From the NCBI RefSeq assembly GCF_003337305.1, contig NZ_QPJO01000002.1, positions 682,001 to 746,000 on the forward strand: 64,000 nt of DNA, written 5' to 3'. The notes under the pieces were generated by a model. It saw only the letters and a program-made list of their open reading frames with translations, was not told where the DNA came from and made no database searches. Both the position numbers and the translations under genes were made by a program. Positions 1 to 8,833 of the stretch are shown here, piece by piece (the first letter of the stretch is position 1; the number at the start of each line of letters is the position of its first letter). Origin of the DNA: Winogradskyella arenosi. Its GTDB lineage: Bacteria; Bacteroidota; Bacteroidia; Flavobacteriales; Flavobacteriaceae.

Positions 1-1097
1 AAAATATCTAATAAACCAAGATTTAAATGTCCGTCTGAAGAAAAGTATAAGGTGTTATCAGCGGCCACGAATGGAAACATCTCACGTCCTTCTGTATTGA
101 TTCCTTCACCTAAGTTTACTGGAGATCCATAAGTGTTATCATCGTTGATTTCTACCGCATAGATATCGGTTTGTCCAAAACCACCTTCACGATCCGATAC
201 AAAGTATAAGGTTTTATTATCCGGACTTAAAGCAGGGTGACCTGTTGAAAAGACATCATCATTAAAAGGTAATTCCTCTACATCATCCCAAGCACCGTCT
301 ACTAATGTGGCTTTATAGATTTGAAGGTGAGTGGTTCCTTCTTTATCGTATTCTAAACGGTTACGTTTATTAGTATTGTCTCGTGTAAAATACATGGTCT
401 GCCCATCATTAGTAATTGCTATAGAAGCTTCATGATAATCGGTATTAATATCCATAGCATTAAGTGAGGTTGCAGAACCATAAGATTGTGACCCATCGTC
501 TTCATCAGTGACTTCAATTTCAAAAAGATCTAAAAAAGGTTCTTTATTCCAGTTGTACACTTTTTTATCATCATTGTTGGCAGAGGCATAGTAAAGTGTG
601 TTACCAAACATATATGGACCAAAATCTGAGTTTTCAGTATTGAAATCTAAATTTTCAATGGTTACAATAAGCTCATCATTCTTCGACGTTAATTTATCGA
701 AAATGTCAACTTCATCAGGGTTGTACCCTTTAAGTCTGCTATCACCTTGTTGAGCATCACTTAATTTCTTAAACCAAACATCGGCTTCTTCATAGTTACC
801 AATACTTCGTAAAGATTGAATATACTTATAGACAAACTCTGCTTCAATATCGTTGTATTGGTTCAAAGCTTTTTCATACCAGTATACAGCCTTCTCAGAA
901 TTAGAGTTGTTATAGTACGCATCTCCTAAACGTGTTAGAACGTGAGCACTTTCATCTCCCTTTTCATAGGCTTTTTCATACAATTCAATGGCTTTTACAT
1001 AACCATAATTTTCAAAGAATTTATCGGCTAGTTTCGTTTGTGCAAAAGACAAAGAACTGCTTAAAATTATTACGAGCGCTAATATTTTAATCTTCAT
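1..1097 (-). CDS. TPR and PD40 repeat protein of a T9SS adhesin operon, 3' end off window (OmpA-family likely)
   Basis: The gene reads leftward from an ATG at 1097 and runs off the window, leaving about 365 N-terminal residues. A signal peptide (about residues 1-19, ending SFAQ) is followed by TPR-like helices with AxxLYEKAYEKGDES and KAVYWYEKAL motifs. After these come WD40-like PD40 blades with motifs such as SPDNKTLYFVSD and GQTDIYAV. This is the usual N-terminal architecture of Bacteroidota OmpA-family proteins found beside PorP/SprF. The C-terminal peptidoglycan-binding OmpA domain would lie outside the window and is therefore inferred. It sits 13 bp downstream of the PorP/SprF gene in the same operon, suggesting an outer-membrane or periplasmic role in presenting the adhesin. 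Confidence 0.85.
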   Translation of the reverse strand, partial: MKIKILALVIILSSSLSFAQTKLADKFFENYGYVKAIELYEKAYEKGDESAHVLTRLGDAYYNNSNSEKAVYWYEKALNQYNDIEAEFVYKYIQSLRSIGNYEEADVWFKKLSDAQQGDSRLKGYNPDEVDIFDKLTSKNDELIVTIENLDFNTENSDFGPYMFGNTLYYASANNDDKKVYNWNKEPFLDLFEIEVTDEDDGSQSYGSATSLNAMDINTDYHEASIAITNDGQTMYFTRDNTNKRNRLEYDKEGTTHLQIYKATLVDGAWDDVEELPFNDDVFSTGHPALSPDNKTLYFVSDREGGFGQTDIYAVEINDDNTYGSPVNLGEGINTEGREMFPFVAADNTLYFSSDGHLNLGLLDI

Positions 1098-1110
1098 AAT
1101 TGGGGTCTTT

Positions 1111-2046
1111 TTAGAAATATCTAGGCGATTTTATACGTTTACTTTTAAATACTTCAAACATTAATAATACTTCATGGGTACCACTAGTGTAAGGTTTAAG
1201 ATCTGAAACTGGGTATTCATAGGCATAACCAATGCGGAGTTGCTTAGAGATTTGGAAATCTGCAATTCCTCCAATAGCTGCGGCATATTGATTAACTCTA
1301 TAGGCACCTCCTAACCATAACTTTTCATTGAATAAGAAGTTGGCCGAAAGATCAAATGATAATGGTGCACCATTCGTAGCTTTCAATAGGGCAGAAGGCT
1401 TAAGTTTTACGCTCTCACTTAAATCGAATACATATCCACCGGTGAAATAATAACTGATACGTTCTAAAGCTACATAGTCTACAGAACCGTTACGACCATT
1501 ATTATAATCAGTGTTTAGAATTCTTGGTGTTGATAACCCGAGGTACCAACGTGAAGAGTGTAAATACAAACCAGCGCCAATATTAGGACTCCATCGGTTA
1601 GAGACATCGTTAAAGAATTGATCACTTACAACAGAGGGATCTGTTAAAAGTTCTTCATCTAAACTGTAATGTGTTAAACCTCCTTTAATACCAAAGGCTA
1701 ATTTAACAGTTTCAGTCGCCTGAATGGTATAAGAATAATCGGCATAGAGGTATGAGAAGTTCTCATAACCCAATTTATCGTTGATAAATGAAAGGCCTAA
1801 ACCCATATTTTCATTACGTAATGGCGTATGTATAGACAGGGTTTGCGTCTCTGGTCCTCCATCTAAACCTACCCATTGACTTCTATGTAAACCTACAACA
1901 CTTAGTGTTTCTCTACTTCCTGCATAGGCAGGATTAATCGAAATCGTGTTAAACATGTATTGGGTGAACTGAGGTAACTGCTGGGCAAATGCAGAAGATA
2001 CACTCAAGAATAGTACCGCAATACTTAGAATTTTTGATAACTTCAT
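1111..2046 (-). CDS. Type IX secretion system membrane protein, PorP/SprF family
   Basis: This 311-aa protein has a signal peptide (residues 1-21, ending SAFA) followed at once by the family hallmark QFTQYMFN...INPAYAGSR. The rest is an alternating beta-strand pattern expected of an outer-membrane barrel. PorP/SprF proteins are accessory T9SS proteins that each work with one large substrate, like SprF with SprB in Flavobacterium johnsoniae. Here the gene lies 14 bp downstream of a 1899-aa type B CTD adhesin and 13 bp upstream of the TPR/PD40 gene. Its dedicated partner is very probably that adhesin. The ATG start is supported by the signal peptide. Confidence 0.93.
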   Translation of the reverse strand: MKLSKILSIAVLFLSVSSAFAQQLPQFTQYMFNTISINPAYAGSRETLSVVGLHRSQWVGLDGGPETQTLSIHTPLRNENMGLGLSFINDKLGYENFSYLYADYSYTIQATETVKLAFGIKGGLTHYSLDEELLTDPSVVSDQFFNDVSNRWSPNIGAGLYLHSSRWYLGLSTPRILNTDYNNGRNGSVDYVALERISYYFTGGYVFDLSESVKLKPSALLKATNGAPLSFDLSANFLFNEKLWLGGAYRVNQYAAAIGGIADFQISKQLRIGYAYEYPVSDLKPYTSGTHEVLLMFEVFKSKRIKSPRYF

Positions 2047-2060
2047 CGGTTAAGTTTTTA

Positions 2061-5000
2061 TTAATTTGTAGCTACGTAGATAGGACCTGCTATTGGTTCT
2101 AATCCACTATTTTTTAAGTTAATAATGTAATAATATGTACCAGTTGGGACTTTCCCTGAACTTCCAATTGATGACCCATGAGCTTCACCAGCCCAGTCAT
2201 TTCCGTAATTGTTAGACTTGTAAATCTCAGCTCCCCAACGGTTGAATATTTGTAATTCAATTACAAATCCACAATCTTCAACACCAGTTACAGTAAAGAA
2301 CTCGTTAATATTGTCTCCGTTAGAGGTCACCGTTTTAGAAATTACAACATCATCTTCTCCACAAGCTAATACTACACAATCGTCATCTAAAGTAATTGTC
2401 ACTTCTGCAGTTATAGGACAAGCTTGGCTGCTTGCGTCATAACTAAAGGTATATTCTCCAACCTGTGCCGAAGAAGGATCAAAGATACTTCCATCTAAAG
2501 TCGCCTCTCCAGAAACAACAGTCCAAGAACCGTTAGTTTCAAAATCACCAATTAGTAAGTCAAATAAATCAATTTCACTATCTAAGATACATAGATTAGC
2601 ATCTGTTCCTACTACTGTACTTGTCAATTCTACAGAAATTTCTTGTGTGAATAAGGCTTCATTTCCACAGTCGTCAATAACAGACCACGTTCTTGTGATA
2701 ATGTAATCTTCAGAAGTACTTGTTTGTGTAGACTCCTCAGTAAAAGAAACGTCAATATTACTTGAACAAGAATCTTCAAACACTAAACTAGGCACCTCAG
2801 GAATATTATCGCAAGTTACACTCACATTCGCTTCAAAATCGGTTAATACCGTTGGTGGTGTATTATCTTGAACGGTGATGATCTGTGTATGTACAGCATC
2901 GTTTCCACAAGCATCAGTCGCTGTCCAAGTACGTTCTATAATGTAGTCTCCTACACAAGCTCCATTTGTAATAACTTCCTCATAGCTTACCTCTGCTGTA
3001 CCACAGTTATCTGAAGCTGTTAAGGTCTCTGCCGTTGGTACTGCATTACACTCTACGGCTAAGTCTGCAGGTAAGGTTTCATTAAATGAAGGAGCAGTAG
3101 TATCTTGAACCGTAATGGTCTGTGTGTAGCTTGTTGTATGATCACAAGCATCAGTCAATGTCCATACTCTTGAAATTTCTGATACCATAGGACAAGAACC
3201 GTCTATAACCGTATCTGTATAGGTTGCTTCAAGTGCAGTAACACAGTTATCCGCTTCATCCGTTACGTCTCCTGTAATTGATAGATCGGTAACATCCACA
3301 TCACATTCTACAGTGATATCTGCAGGAACTGTAAAGGTAGGCGCCGTAGTATCTTCAATCGTAATGATTTGTGTTAAAGAGGTCGTGTTTCCACAAGCAT
3401 CCATTAATGACCATTCTCTAGAAATAATAGACAGGCTAGGACAAGTTCCGTCTTCTACTGTATCTGTAAAGCTAGCTTCTAATCCAGTAGCACAGTTATC
3501 CGTTTCATCCGTTACATCTCCTGTAATTGATAAATCTAAAACATCAACACCACATTCTAAAGTCACATCAGCAGGTACTGTAAAGGTTGGGGCTGTTGTA
3601 TCTTGAACTGTAATAATCTGTGTGTAAGTCGCTGTGTTATCGCAAGTATCGGTTACAGACCAAACTCTAGATATTACTGAAAGGCTAGGGCAAGTACCAT
3701 CTTCAACTGTATCCGTGTAAGTCGCTTCAAGGTTTGTCGCACAATTATCGACTATATCAGTAACTTCTCCTGTAAGATTTAAATCAGTCGCATCAACATC
3801 ACACTCAATAGTGATATCTGCTGGCGCTGTAAATGTTGGAGCCGTTGTATCTTGTACCGTAATGACTTGCGTATAAGTTGTTGTATTATCACATGCATCC
3901 GTTAATGACCATGCTCTAGAGATTAAAGATACGGTTGGGCATGTTCCTGCTTCTACAGTATCTGTGTACGTTGCCTCAAGTGCAGTAGCACAATTATCAG
4001 CTTCATCTGTAACATCTCCTGTGATAGTTAAATCAGTAACGTCTACATCGCACTCTACTGTAAGATCCGCTGGGACTGTAAAGCTTGGTGCCTCAGTATC
4101 AGCAACAGTTATAGTTTGCGTACATTCTGTACTATTTATAACGTTAGTTTCATCCGTATCATGAACGCCATTTCCATTGGTATCTTCATAAGATATAATA
4201 CTGTAGGTACGCGTTATTGTTTGCTCACATAAACCTTGATCTTCGCTGTTCGTTGCTGTAATTACAATAATACCACAAGCATTATCTCCAACCATTCCAT
4301 CAGCGTTTCCTAGCGCTTCAAAAGCATCGATTGTATACGCTGTTTCCGTTGGTAAATCGCTATAACATGCTACAGTTGTTGGTTCAAACGTAGGACATGT
4401 CACTTCAAACTCACAACAGTTTGGTGCAACACCTGCTAAGGTGATAAGGTTACAAGTATTTACATCTTGAATTTCGAAGTTGTAATCTTGATCACTTGGT
4501 AAAGCTTCAGACGTCCATGTAAAGGTATCGTTATCATTTTCAATCCAAGTTCCTGTTGGAGCCATTCCATTTATTGTAAATGGCATTTCTCCTGTAAAAG
4601 TAGCGCTAACCGTGTAGGTTGTTCCATCATCAGAACAAGTAATTTCTTCTTCAGCTACTAATGTAATATCGGCTGTAAAGTTTACTGTAACCGCAAAACG
4701 CTCTAAGCTAACACAACCTAAACTTGTTGTTTGTGTGGCGTAGTAAGTGTTACCATCTACTAGAGCCTCAGTAGCCTCAAGTGCTGTAGTGCTGTCTGAA
4801 GTTGCATACCATTGGATATTTTCTCCTGTTGCCATTAAATCCGCAACAGTTGGATCGCTAGATGCACAGAAATCTTGATTTGCATCTCCTGTTGGTGCAG
4901 TAGTTTCATTAACACTCACCGTAATTGTTGCTGGCATAGATGATGTTGCAATGATATCTGCCATAACGTAGTCTACAGATGTTCCTGTAAATGTTGGTAA

Positions 5001-7760
5001 GGCTTCAAATAATACAACGCCATTGCTTCCTACAGTAAATGTACCTTGTCCTGCAATCGTTACAGTATTAGTAAGGTTTGACGTTACTGGGTCTACAAGT
5101 TGAACCGAGTTAGGGTTAAGCTCATAGGTTCCAGAAGTATCATTGTCTAAGACATTAATATCTACTGAAGTTTCTTCAGAAGTAAGACATACATAGTCGT
5201 CAATCGCTACAGGAATCGTAATTTGTGCAGGACAACGTGCGCCATCACCAGGATGAACATCGATAAGATTACTATAATAAGTTGCTGCTAAATTACCGTT
5301 ATGTGGAAGTGAAATCTTATAGATGTTTCCAGATTGGTTGTTCGCCACATACATATTTCCTAAGGCATCCATAAAGGCAGTACCAAAAGAGTTATCAGCT
5401 TCAGAATTTAAACCTGTTACCGAACCTAAATCTTCTAAGACATTGGTTGTGGTGTTAAATCGAAGTAACTTTTTAGCCGGTGTACTTGTCATCATGTAGA
5501 GGTTACCATCTACAGGATTAAAAGTAAGGTCATTAATAGTAACCGAGTAATTTAATAAGGTTGTAGATTGTAAGTAGTTCGCACTTGAAGGATTTAAATC
5601 TATAGAAACAAATTTATTTTCACCATGTAAGAATAAGATACCATTCTCATCAACATCACCAGAACTGTAGTTTCCAATATCGAAAGCGCCAACGATTGGT
5701 AAAAATTCAATATTTCCAGAAGCGTCAATTTTTACGATATTTCGAGTTCCTTGTTGTAAGCCGTAAATATTATTATCAAAAACATTGTATCCTATACCAT
5801 TAATAAATTGAGACCCCGAAGTATCTTCAATCAATGGATACTTAATAAGACTTTGACTGTTTGTATTTAAATCATAAGTGTATAGACCGGAAACGTAATT
5901 TTGCTGTCCGGTTCCCGTGTTGATAATGATGTAAGCAAATCCGTCTTCACAATCAAAAGGTGTATTTAAACATTCAGAAGGAGAGTCTCCGCTTAAGACT
6001 AAGCTTTCACATTCATTTTCAATCGTTACATTATAAACTTCAACAGAACTATCAATAGGACCTGAAACCCAAGTTGTAGTACCATCATTATTAGCTGTAA
6101 AAGTTCCTGACTGACCATCTCCGGTCGCTGTAAAAGGTGCTGTTCCTGTAAAGGTGGCTTGAATGGTATAAGACGTACCGTTCATGACTGTACAGTCTGT
6201 TTTTTCAGGAGCTATTAATGTGATTTTAGGAGCGTAGGCAACCGTAACCGCAAATCGTGTTGTGCTTTCACAACCTTCAGCACTAGTTTGAGACGCGTAG
6301 TACGTTTCTCCAGCATCAACAGTTTCTGTTGTACTTAATGGAGTTGTACTTGTTGCAGAAGTATACCATTGAATATTTGTTCCATTGGCCTGAAGGTCGG
6401 CAACCGTTAAGCTTTCGCTCTCACAAAATACTTGTGTTGCTTCACCTGTTGGTGCTGCTGTATCGTTTAAATTAATGGTAATAACCGCAGGGATAGAGGT
6501 AAAACCAATAACATCTTTTATAGTATAACTTAAAGAGGCTCCTGTAAAAGTCGGTAAAGCTTCAAAGGTTAATTCTGCATTAGCACCTAAAGTAAATGTA
6601 CCTTGCCCAGCAATAGTTACTGTAGTTGTGGGTTGTAATGTTACCGGATCTATAAGTTGAACCGAATTAGGATCTAGAGCATAAGTTCCTTCAGAGTCAT
6701 TAGTGGCGATATTAAAGGTCAATTCACTCTCTGAAGCGGTCATACAAACGCTATCGGCAATAGCCATTGGTTTTGTAGGTTGAGACGGACAACGCGCTCC
6801 ATCTCCAGGACTTACGCCTGGTAAATTGCTGTAAAAAGTTGCTGTTAAGCCTCCTAAATGAGGTGTCGCAATTTTATAAGTGTTTCCAGAAGCGTTATTC
6901 GCAATATACATATTTCCTAAGGCATCCATATAAGCGGTACCAAAAGAATAAGAGCTTTCCGAACTTAATCCTGAAACCTGACCTAAAGTGGTCATGGTAT
7001 TGGTAGTTGTATTGAAACGAAGTAATGTTCTGCTGCTAGAACTCGTAATCATATAGATGTTATTATCTACAGGACTAAACGCCATATCATTTATAGATAC
7101 GGAGTGTTGTAATAAGGTATTAGCAACTAAATAGTTTGGACTTGTGGCGTTTAAATCTATAGAAACAAAGCGGCCTTGACCAAATAAATATAGAATTCCA
7201 TTTTCATCAACATCTCCTGAAGGATAATTAGTGCCAACAAGACCAACAATATCTAATAACTCTATATCACCATTACTGTCAATTTTCACCACTTTATCAC
7301 TTCCTTGTAAATAGCCATACAAAAAATTGTCAACAACATTGTAACCAATGGCATTAACAAACTGTGAGGTGTTTGTGGTAGCGATTAAAGGATCTTTAAT
7401 CACTGAAAGTGTGTTGGTAGAGAGGTCAAAGGAATATAAACCCGTAACATTTCCGTTAGGACTGCTCACGTTGGTTAAGATATAACCAAGGCCATCTGCA
7501 CAGTTAAAGGCTACATTGGCGTTTCCGTTGACTTCAATTTGTAAGTCATTGTAGTCTGAAGCGCGATACGCATTCAAACGCGCGTTCGTTAAATTGATGT
7601 CCTCAGAAGGAACATTAATAGTCTGAGATGCGCTATGACGCAAAGGTTTTACACCTTGTCCATAAGATTGGAGACTCACCATCATTAGACCGGCGAATAA
7701 CGCTAAGGTCATCAAAGGTCTAAATGGTATTTTCGATTTGGGATTGTATAAGTGTTTCAT
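2061..7760 (-). CDS. Giant T9SS-secreted surface adhesin with type B (gliding motility-associated) C-terminal sorting domain
   Basis: This 1899-aa secreted protein starts with a signal sequence (hydrophobic residues about 17-34, ending SYGQG). Two copies of a module of about 518 aa follow (near residues 84-600 and 600-1110). Each has a propeller-like region of DUF6923 type, a cadherin-like 'NDxxGTYxLxPNSVQL' segment and an Ig-like 'FCxSxxxTVADL' segment. Then come six HYR/Ig-like repeats, four of them nearly identical 83-aa units. The last 90 or so residues form a type B sorting domain with VVISKTVTSNGDNINEFFTV, LQIFNRWG and PTGTYYYII motifs, cleaved or anchored by the T9SS. It heads an operon with PorP/SprF. 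It is probably a gliding or attachment adhesin; its ligand is unknown. Confidence 0.92.
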   Translation of the reverse strand: MKHLYNPKSKIPFRPLMTLALFAGLMMVSLQSYGQGVKPLRHSASQTINVPSEDINLTNARLNAYRASDYNDLQIEVNGNANVAFNCADGLGYILTNVSSPNGNVTGLYSFDLSTNTLSVIKDPLIATTNTSQFVNAIGYNVVDNFLYGYLQGSDKVVKIDSNGDIELLDIVGLVGTNYPSGDVDENGILYLFGQGRFVSIDLNATSPNYLVANTLLQHSVSINDMAFSPVDNNIYMITSSSSRTLLRFNTTTNTMTTLGQVSGLSSESSYSFGTAYMDALGNMYIANNASGNTYKIATPHLGGLTATFYSNLPGVSPGDGARCPSQPTKPMAIADSVCMTASESELTFNIATNDSEGTYALDPNSVQLIDPVTLQPTTTVTIAGQGTFTLGANAELTFEALPTFTGASLSYTIKDVIGFTSIPAVITINLNDTAAPTGEATQVFCESESLTVADLQANGTNIQWYTSATSTTPLSTTETVDAGETYYASQTSAEGCESTTRFAVTVAYAPKITLIAPEKTDCTVMNGTSYTIQATFTGTAPFTATGDGQSGTFTANNDGTTTWVSGPIDSSVEVYNVTIENECESLVLSGDSPSECLNTPFDCEDGFAYIIINTGTGQQNYVSGLYTYDLNTNSQSLIKYPLIEDTSGSQFINGIGYNVFDNNIYGLQQGTRNIVKIDASGNIEFLPIVGAFDIGNYSSGDVDENGILFLHGENKFVSIDLNPSSANYLQSTTLLNYSVTINDLTFNPVDGNLYMMTSTPAKKLLRFNTTTNVLEDLGSVTGLNSEADNSFGTAFMDALGNMYVANNQSGNIYKISLPHNGNLAATYYSNLIDVHPGDGARCPAQITIPVAIDDYVCLTSEETSVDINVLDNDTSGTYELNPNSVQLVDPVTSNLTNTVTIAGQGTFTVGSNGVVLFEALPTFTGTSVDYVMADIIATSSMPATITVSVNETTAPTGDANQDFCASSDPTVADLMATGENIQWYATSDSTTALEATEALVDGNTYYATQTTSLGCVSLERFAVTVNFTADITLVAEEEITCSDDGTTYTVSATFTGEMPFTINGMAPTGTWIENDNDTFTWTSEALPSDQDYNFEIQDVNTCNLITLAGVAPNCCEFEVTCPTFEPTTVACYSDLPTETAYTIDAFEALGNADGMVGDNACGIIVITATNSEDQGLCEQTITRTYSIISYEDTNGNGVHDTDETNVINSTECTQTITVADTEAPSFTVPADLTVECDVDVTDLTITGDVTDEADNCATALEATYTDTVEAGTCPTVSLISRAWSLTDACDNTTTYTQVITVQDTTAPTFTAPADITIECDVDATDLNLTGEVTDIVDNCATNLEATYTDTVEDGTCPSLSVISRVWSVTDTCDNTATYTQIITVQDTTAPTFTVPADVTLECGVDVLDLSITGDVTDETDNCATGLEASFTDTVEDGTCPSLSIISREWSLMDACGNTTSLTQIITIEDTTAPTFTVPADITVECDVDVTDLSITGDVTDEADNCVTALEATYTDTVIDGSCPMVSEISRVWTLTDACDHTTSYTQTITVQDTTAPSFNETLPADLAVECNAVPTAETLTASDNCGTAEVSYEEVITNGACVGDYIIERTWTATDACGNDAVHTQIITVQDNTPPTVLTDFEANVSVTCDNIPEVPSLVFEDSCSSNIDVSFTEESTQTSTSEDYIITRTWSVIDDCGNEALFTQEISVELTSTVVGTDANLCILDSEIDLFDLLIGDFETNGSWTVVSGEATLDGSIFDPSSAQVGEYTFSYDASSQACPITAEVTITLDDDCVVLACGEDDVVISKTVTSNGDNINEFFTVTGVEDCGFVIELQIFNRWGAEIYKSNNYGNDWAGEAHGSSIGSSGKVPTGTYYYIINLKNSGLEPIAGPIYVATN
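3118..4113 (-). repeat. Four tandem 249-bp (83-aa) repeats in the adhesin gene
   Basis: Four units of about 249 bp can be followed by the recurring segment around 'gtatcttgaaccgtaatg' near 3100, 3350, 3598, 3847 and 4097 on the plus strand. In protein they read DTTAPTFTVPAD...ECDVDVTDL...DNCAT, one after another. Two more diverged copies of about 79-80 aa continue down to about 2640. They encode HYR/Ig-like adhesin domains. Their DNA similarity makes copy-number change by recombination plausible. Confidence 0.85.
4430..7511 (-). repeat. Internal duplication of an approximately 518-aa module in the adhesin
   Basis: The segment from about 7511 to 5975 is repeated from about 5965 to 4430. Matching landmarks in both copies are CADGLGYI/CEDGFAYI, FMDALGNMY-type strings, GDGARCP, DPNSVQL/NPNSVQL, TIAGQGTFT and EALPTFTG. 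The copies have diverged at many positions, so this is an older duplication than the 83-aa array. Confidence 0.8.
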
Positions 7761-8347
7761 CGTAAACTTTTTTAAGTTAACCAGGCTATGATTGCTTTAA
7801 AATTTGATTGTGTGATTTAATTAAGGTAAATATTGGTAGCGTTATATTGTTTTTAAATTGTGATTTAAGAAAAGGCATTGAACCGTAAGTCCATGGTTGA
7901 CTTTTATAGCAGTGTAAAAGTCTTCAGTATGTTGTTTATAATGTTTTATAAGTAATAGCGCTAAGTCTAATAAAGCAGACTTATAGCGTTTAGTCCCTAT
8001 TAATATTTTGGTTAACATAGTTTTCATACTTAATATTGATTAACAAAATTTTTATAGTCGCACTGCGATGTTTTATTTTCAATTTTTATATTATATCAAT
8101 TCTTTATTAAACATATGTTGTTTAATAACATCATTAAATATTTTGAGGGAGGGAATTTTGTTTTGTAAGACTAGTAAATGGATTTATCAATATGTTTTAA
8201 ATTTGGGGTCATTTACATTAGTTTTACAAAGCAAAATAACTTATAACTAAAAGCATACACAAATATTTGAGTTGAAGAGGCAATATACTCGTCAAAACGG
8301 ACATATGCAACTCTTTATCGAGAATAAATGTATTTTATCGATAAAAA
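7761..8347. other. 587-bp AT-rich intergenic region between divergent adhesin and polyphosphate operons
   Basis: Two short ORFs (61 aa minus at 7842-8027, 60 aa plus at 8068-8250) show no recognisable family, signal or convincing start, and I do not call them genes. The region must hold both divergent promoters, but I found no clean TAnnTTTG box. Just before the sixA start, TTTATCGA occurs twice with 20-bp spacing (8314-8321 and 8334-8341). Confidence 0.5.
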
Positions 8348-8833
8348 ATGAAGGAAATTATACTTGTTAGACACGGAAAGTCATCATGGGAATATGATGT
8401 ATTAGATCGCGAAAGGCCTTTAAAACAGCGTGGTAGCACAGATGCGGCATTAGTAGCTAAAGAGTTTTGTAAGAAAAATAGCGCACCGTTAAACGTTTTT
8501 TCTAGTCCAGCGAAAAGAGCGCTCGATACTTGTAAGATTTTCACTACGATATTTAATAGGGAAGTGGATCAGATTACAATTGAGGAGGAACTATACGATT
8601 TTGACGGTAGAAATGTCATTGACTTTATAAAAAGGTTAAGAAATGATGTTGCTCAGGTTATGATTTTTGGTCACAACCACGCTTTAACGTCAATTTCTAA
8701 TATCTTTGGAAATCAATATATAGATAATCTTCCTACAAGTGGTTTGGTGAAAATTTGCGTGGACATTGAAGATTGGAATGCGTTGAAAAAAGGAACCACA
8801 GAACTAATTATTATTCCAAAGGATTTAAGATAA
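8348..8833 (+). CDS. sixA: SixA-like phosphohistidine phosphatase (histidine phosphatase family)
   Basis: This 161-aa protein belongs to the branch-1 histidine phosphatase (phosphoglycerate mutase-like) fold. The catalytic RHG motif is at residues 8-10 (LVRHGKSSW), and the second catalytic histidine is probably H109 in FGHNHALTS. SixA proteins remove phosphate from phosphohistidine in signalling or phosphotransfer proteins. The gene's stop overlaps the next start by one base (TAATG), so it is translationally coupled to polyphosphate kinase, which itself forms a phosphohistidine intermediate. That context suggests a role in polyphosphate or phosphate control, but the actual substrate is unknown. 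Length fits the family. Confidence 0.88.
   Translation: MKEIILVRHGKSSWEYDVLDRERPLKQRGSTDAALVAKEFCKKNSAPLNVFSSPAKRALDTCKIFTTIFNREVDQITIEEELYDFDGRNVIDFIKRLRNDVAQVMIFGHNHALTSISNIFGNQYIDNLPTSGLVKICVDIEDWNALKKGTTELIIIPKDLR

Noticed and set aside
3118..4113. Possible CRISPR-like regular repeats
   Set aside because: The unit is 249 bp, coding and in frame, without unique spacers. It is a protein domain repeat.
2242..4164. Plus-strand ORFs of 66-97 aa opposite the adhesin gene
   Set aside because: They are shadows of the repeat coding sequence; their repeats match the 249-bp period and they have no promoter or homology signal.
7842..8250. Two ORFs of 60-61 aa in the adhesin/sixA intergenic region
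   Set aside because: Composition and codons look random, with no family, signal or terminator; kept only as non-coding sequence.
8773..8832. Upstream in-frame start for ppk1
   Set aside because: It runs through sixA in another frame; the TAATG overlap start at 8833 gives the family N-terminus.
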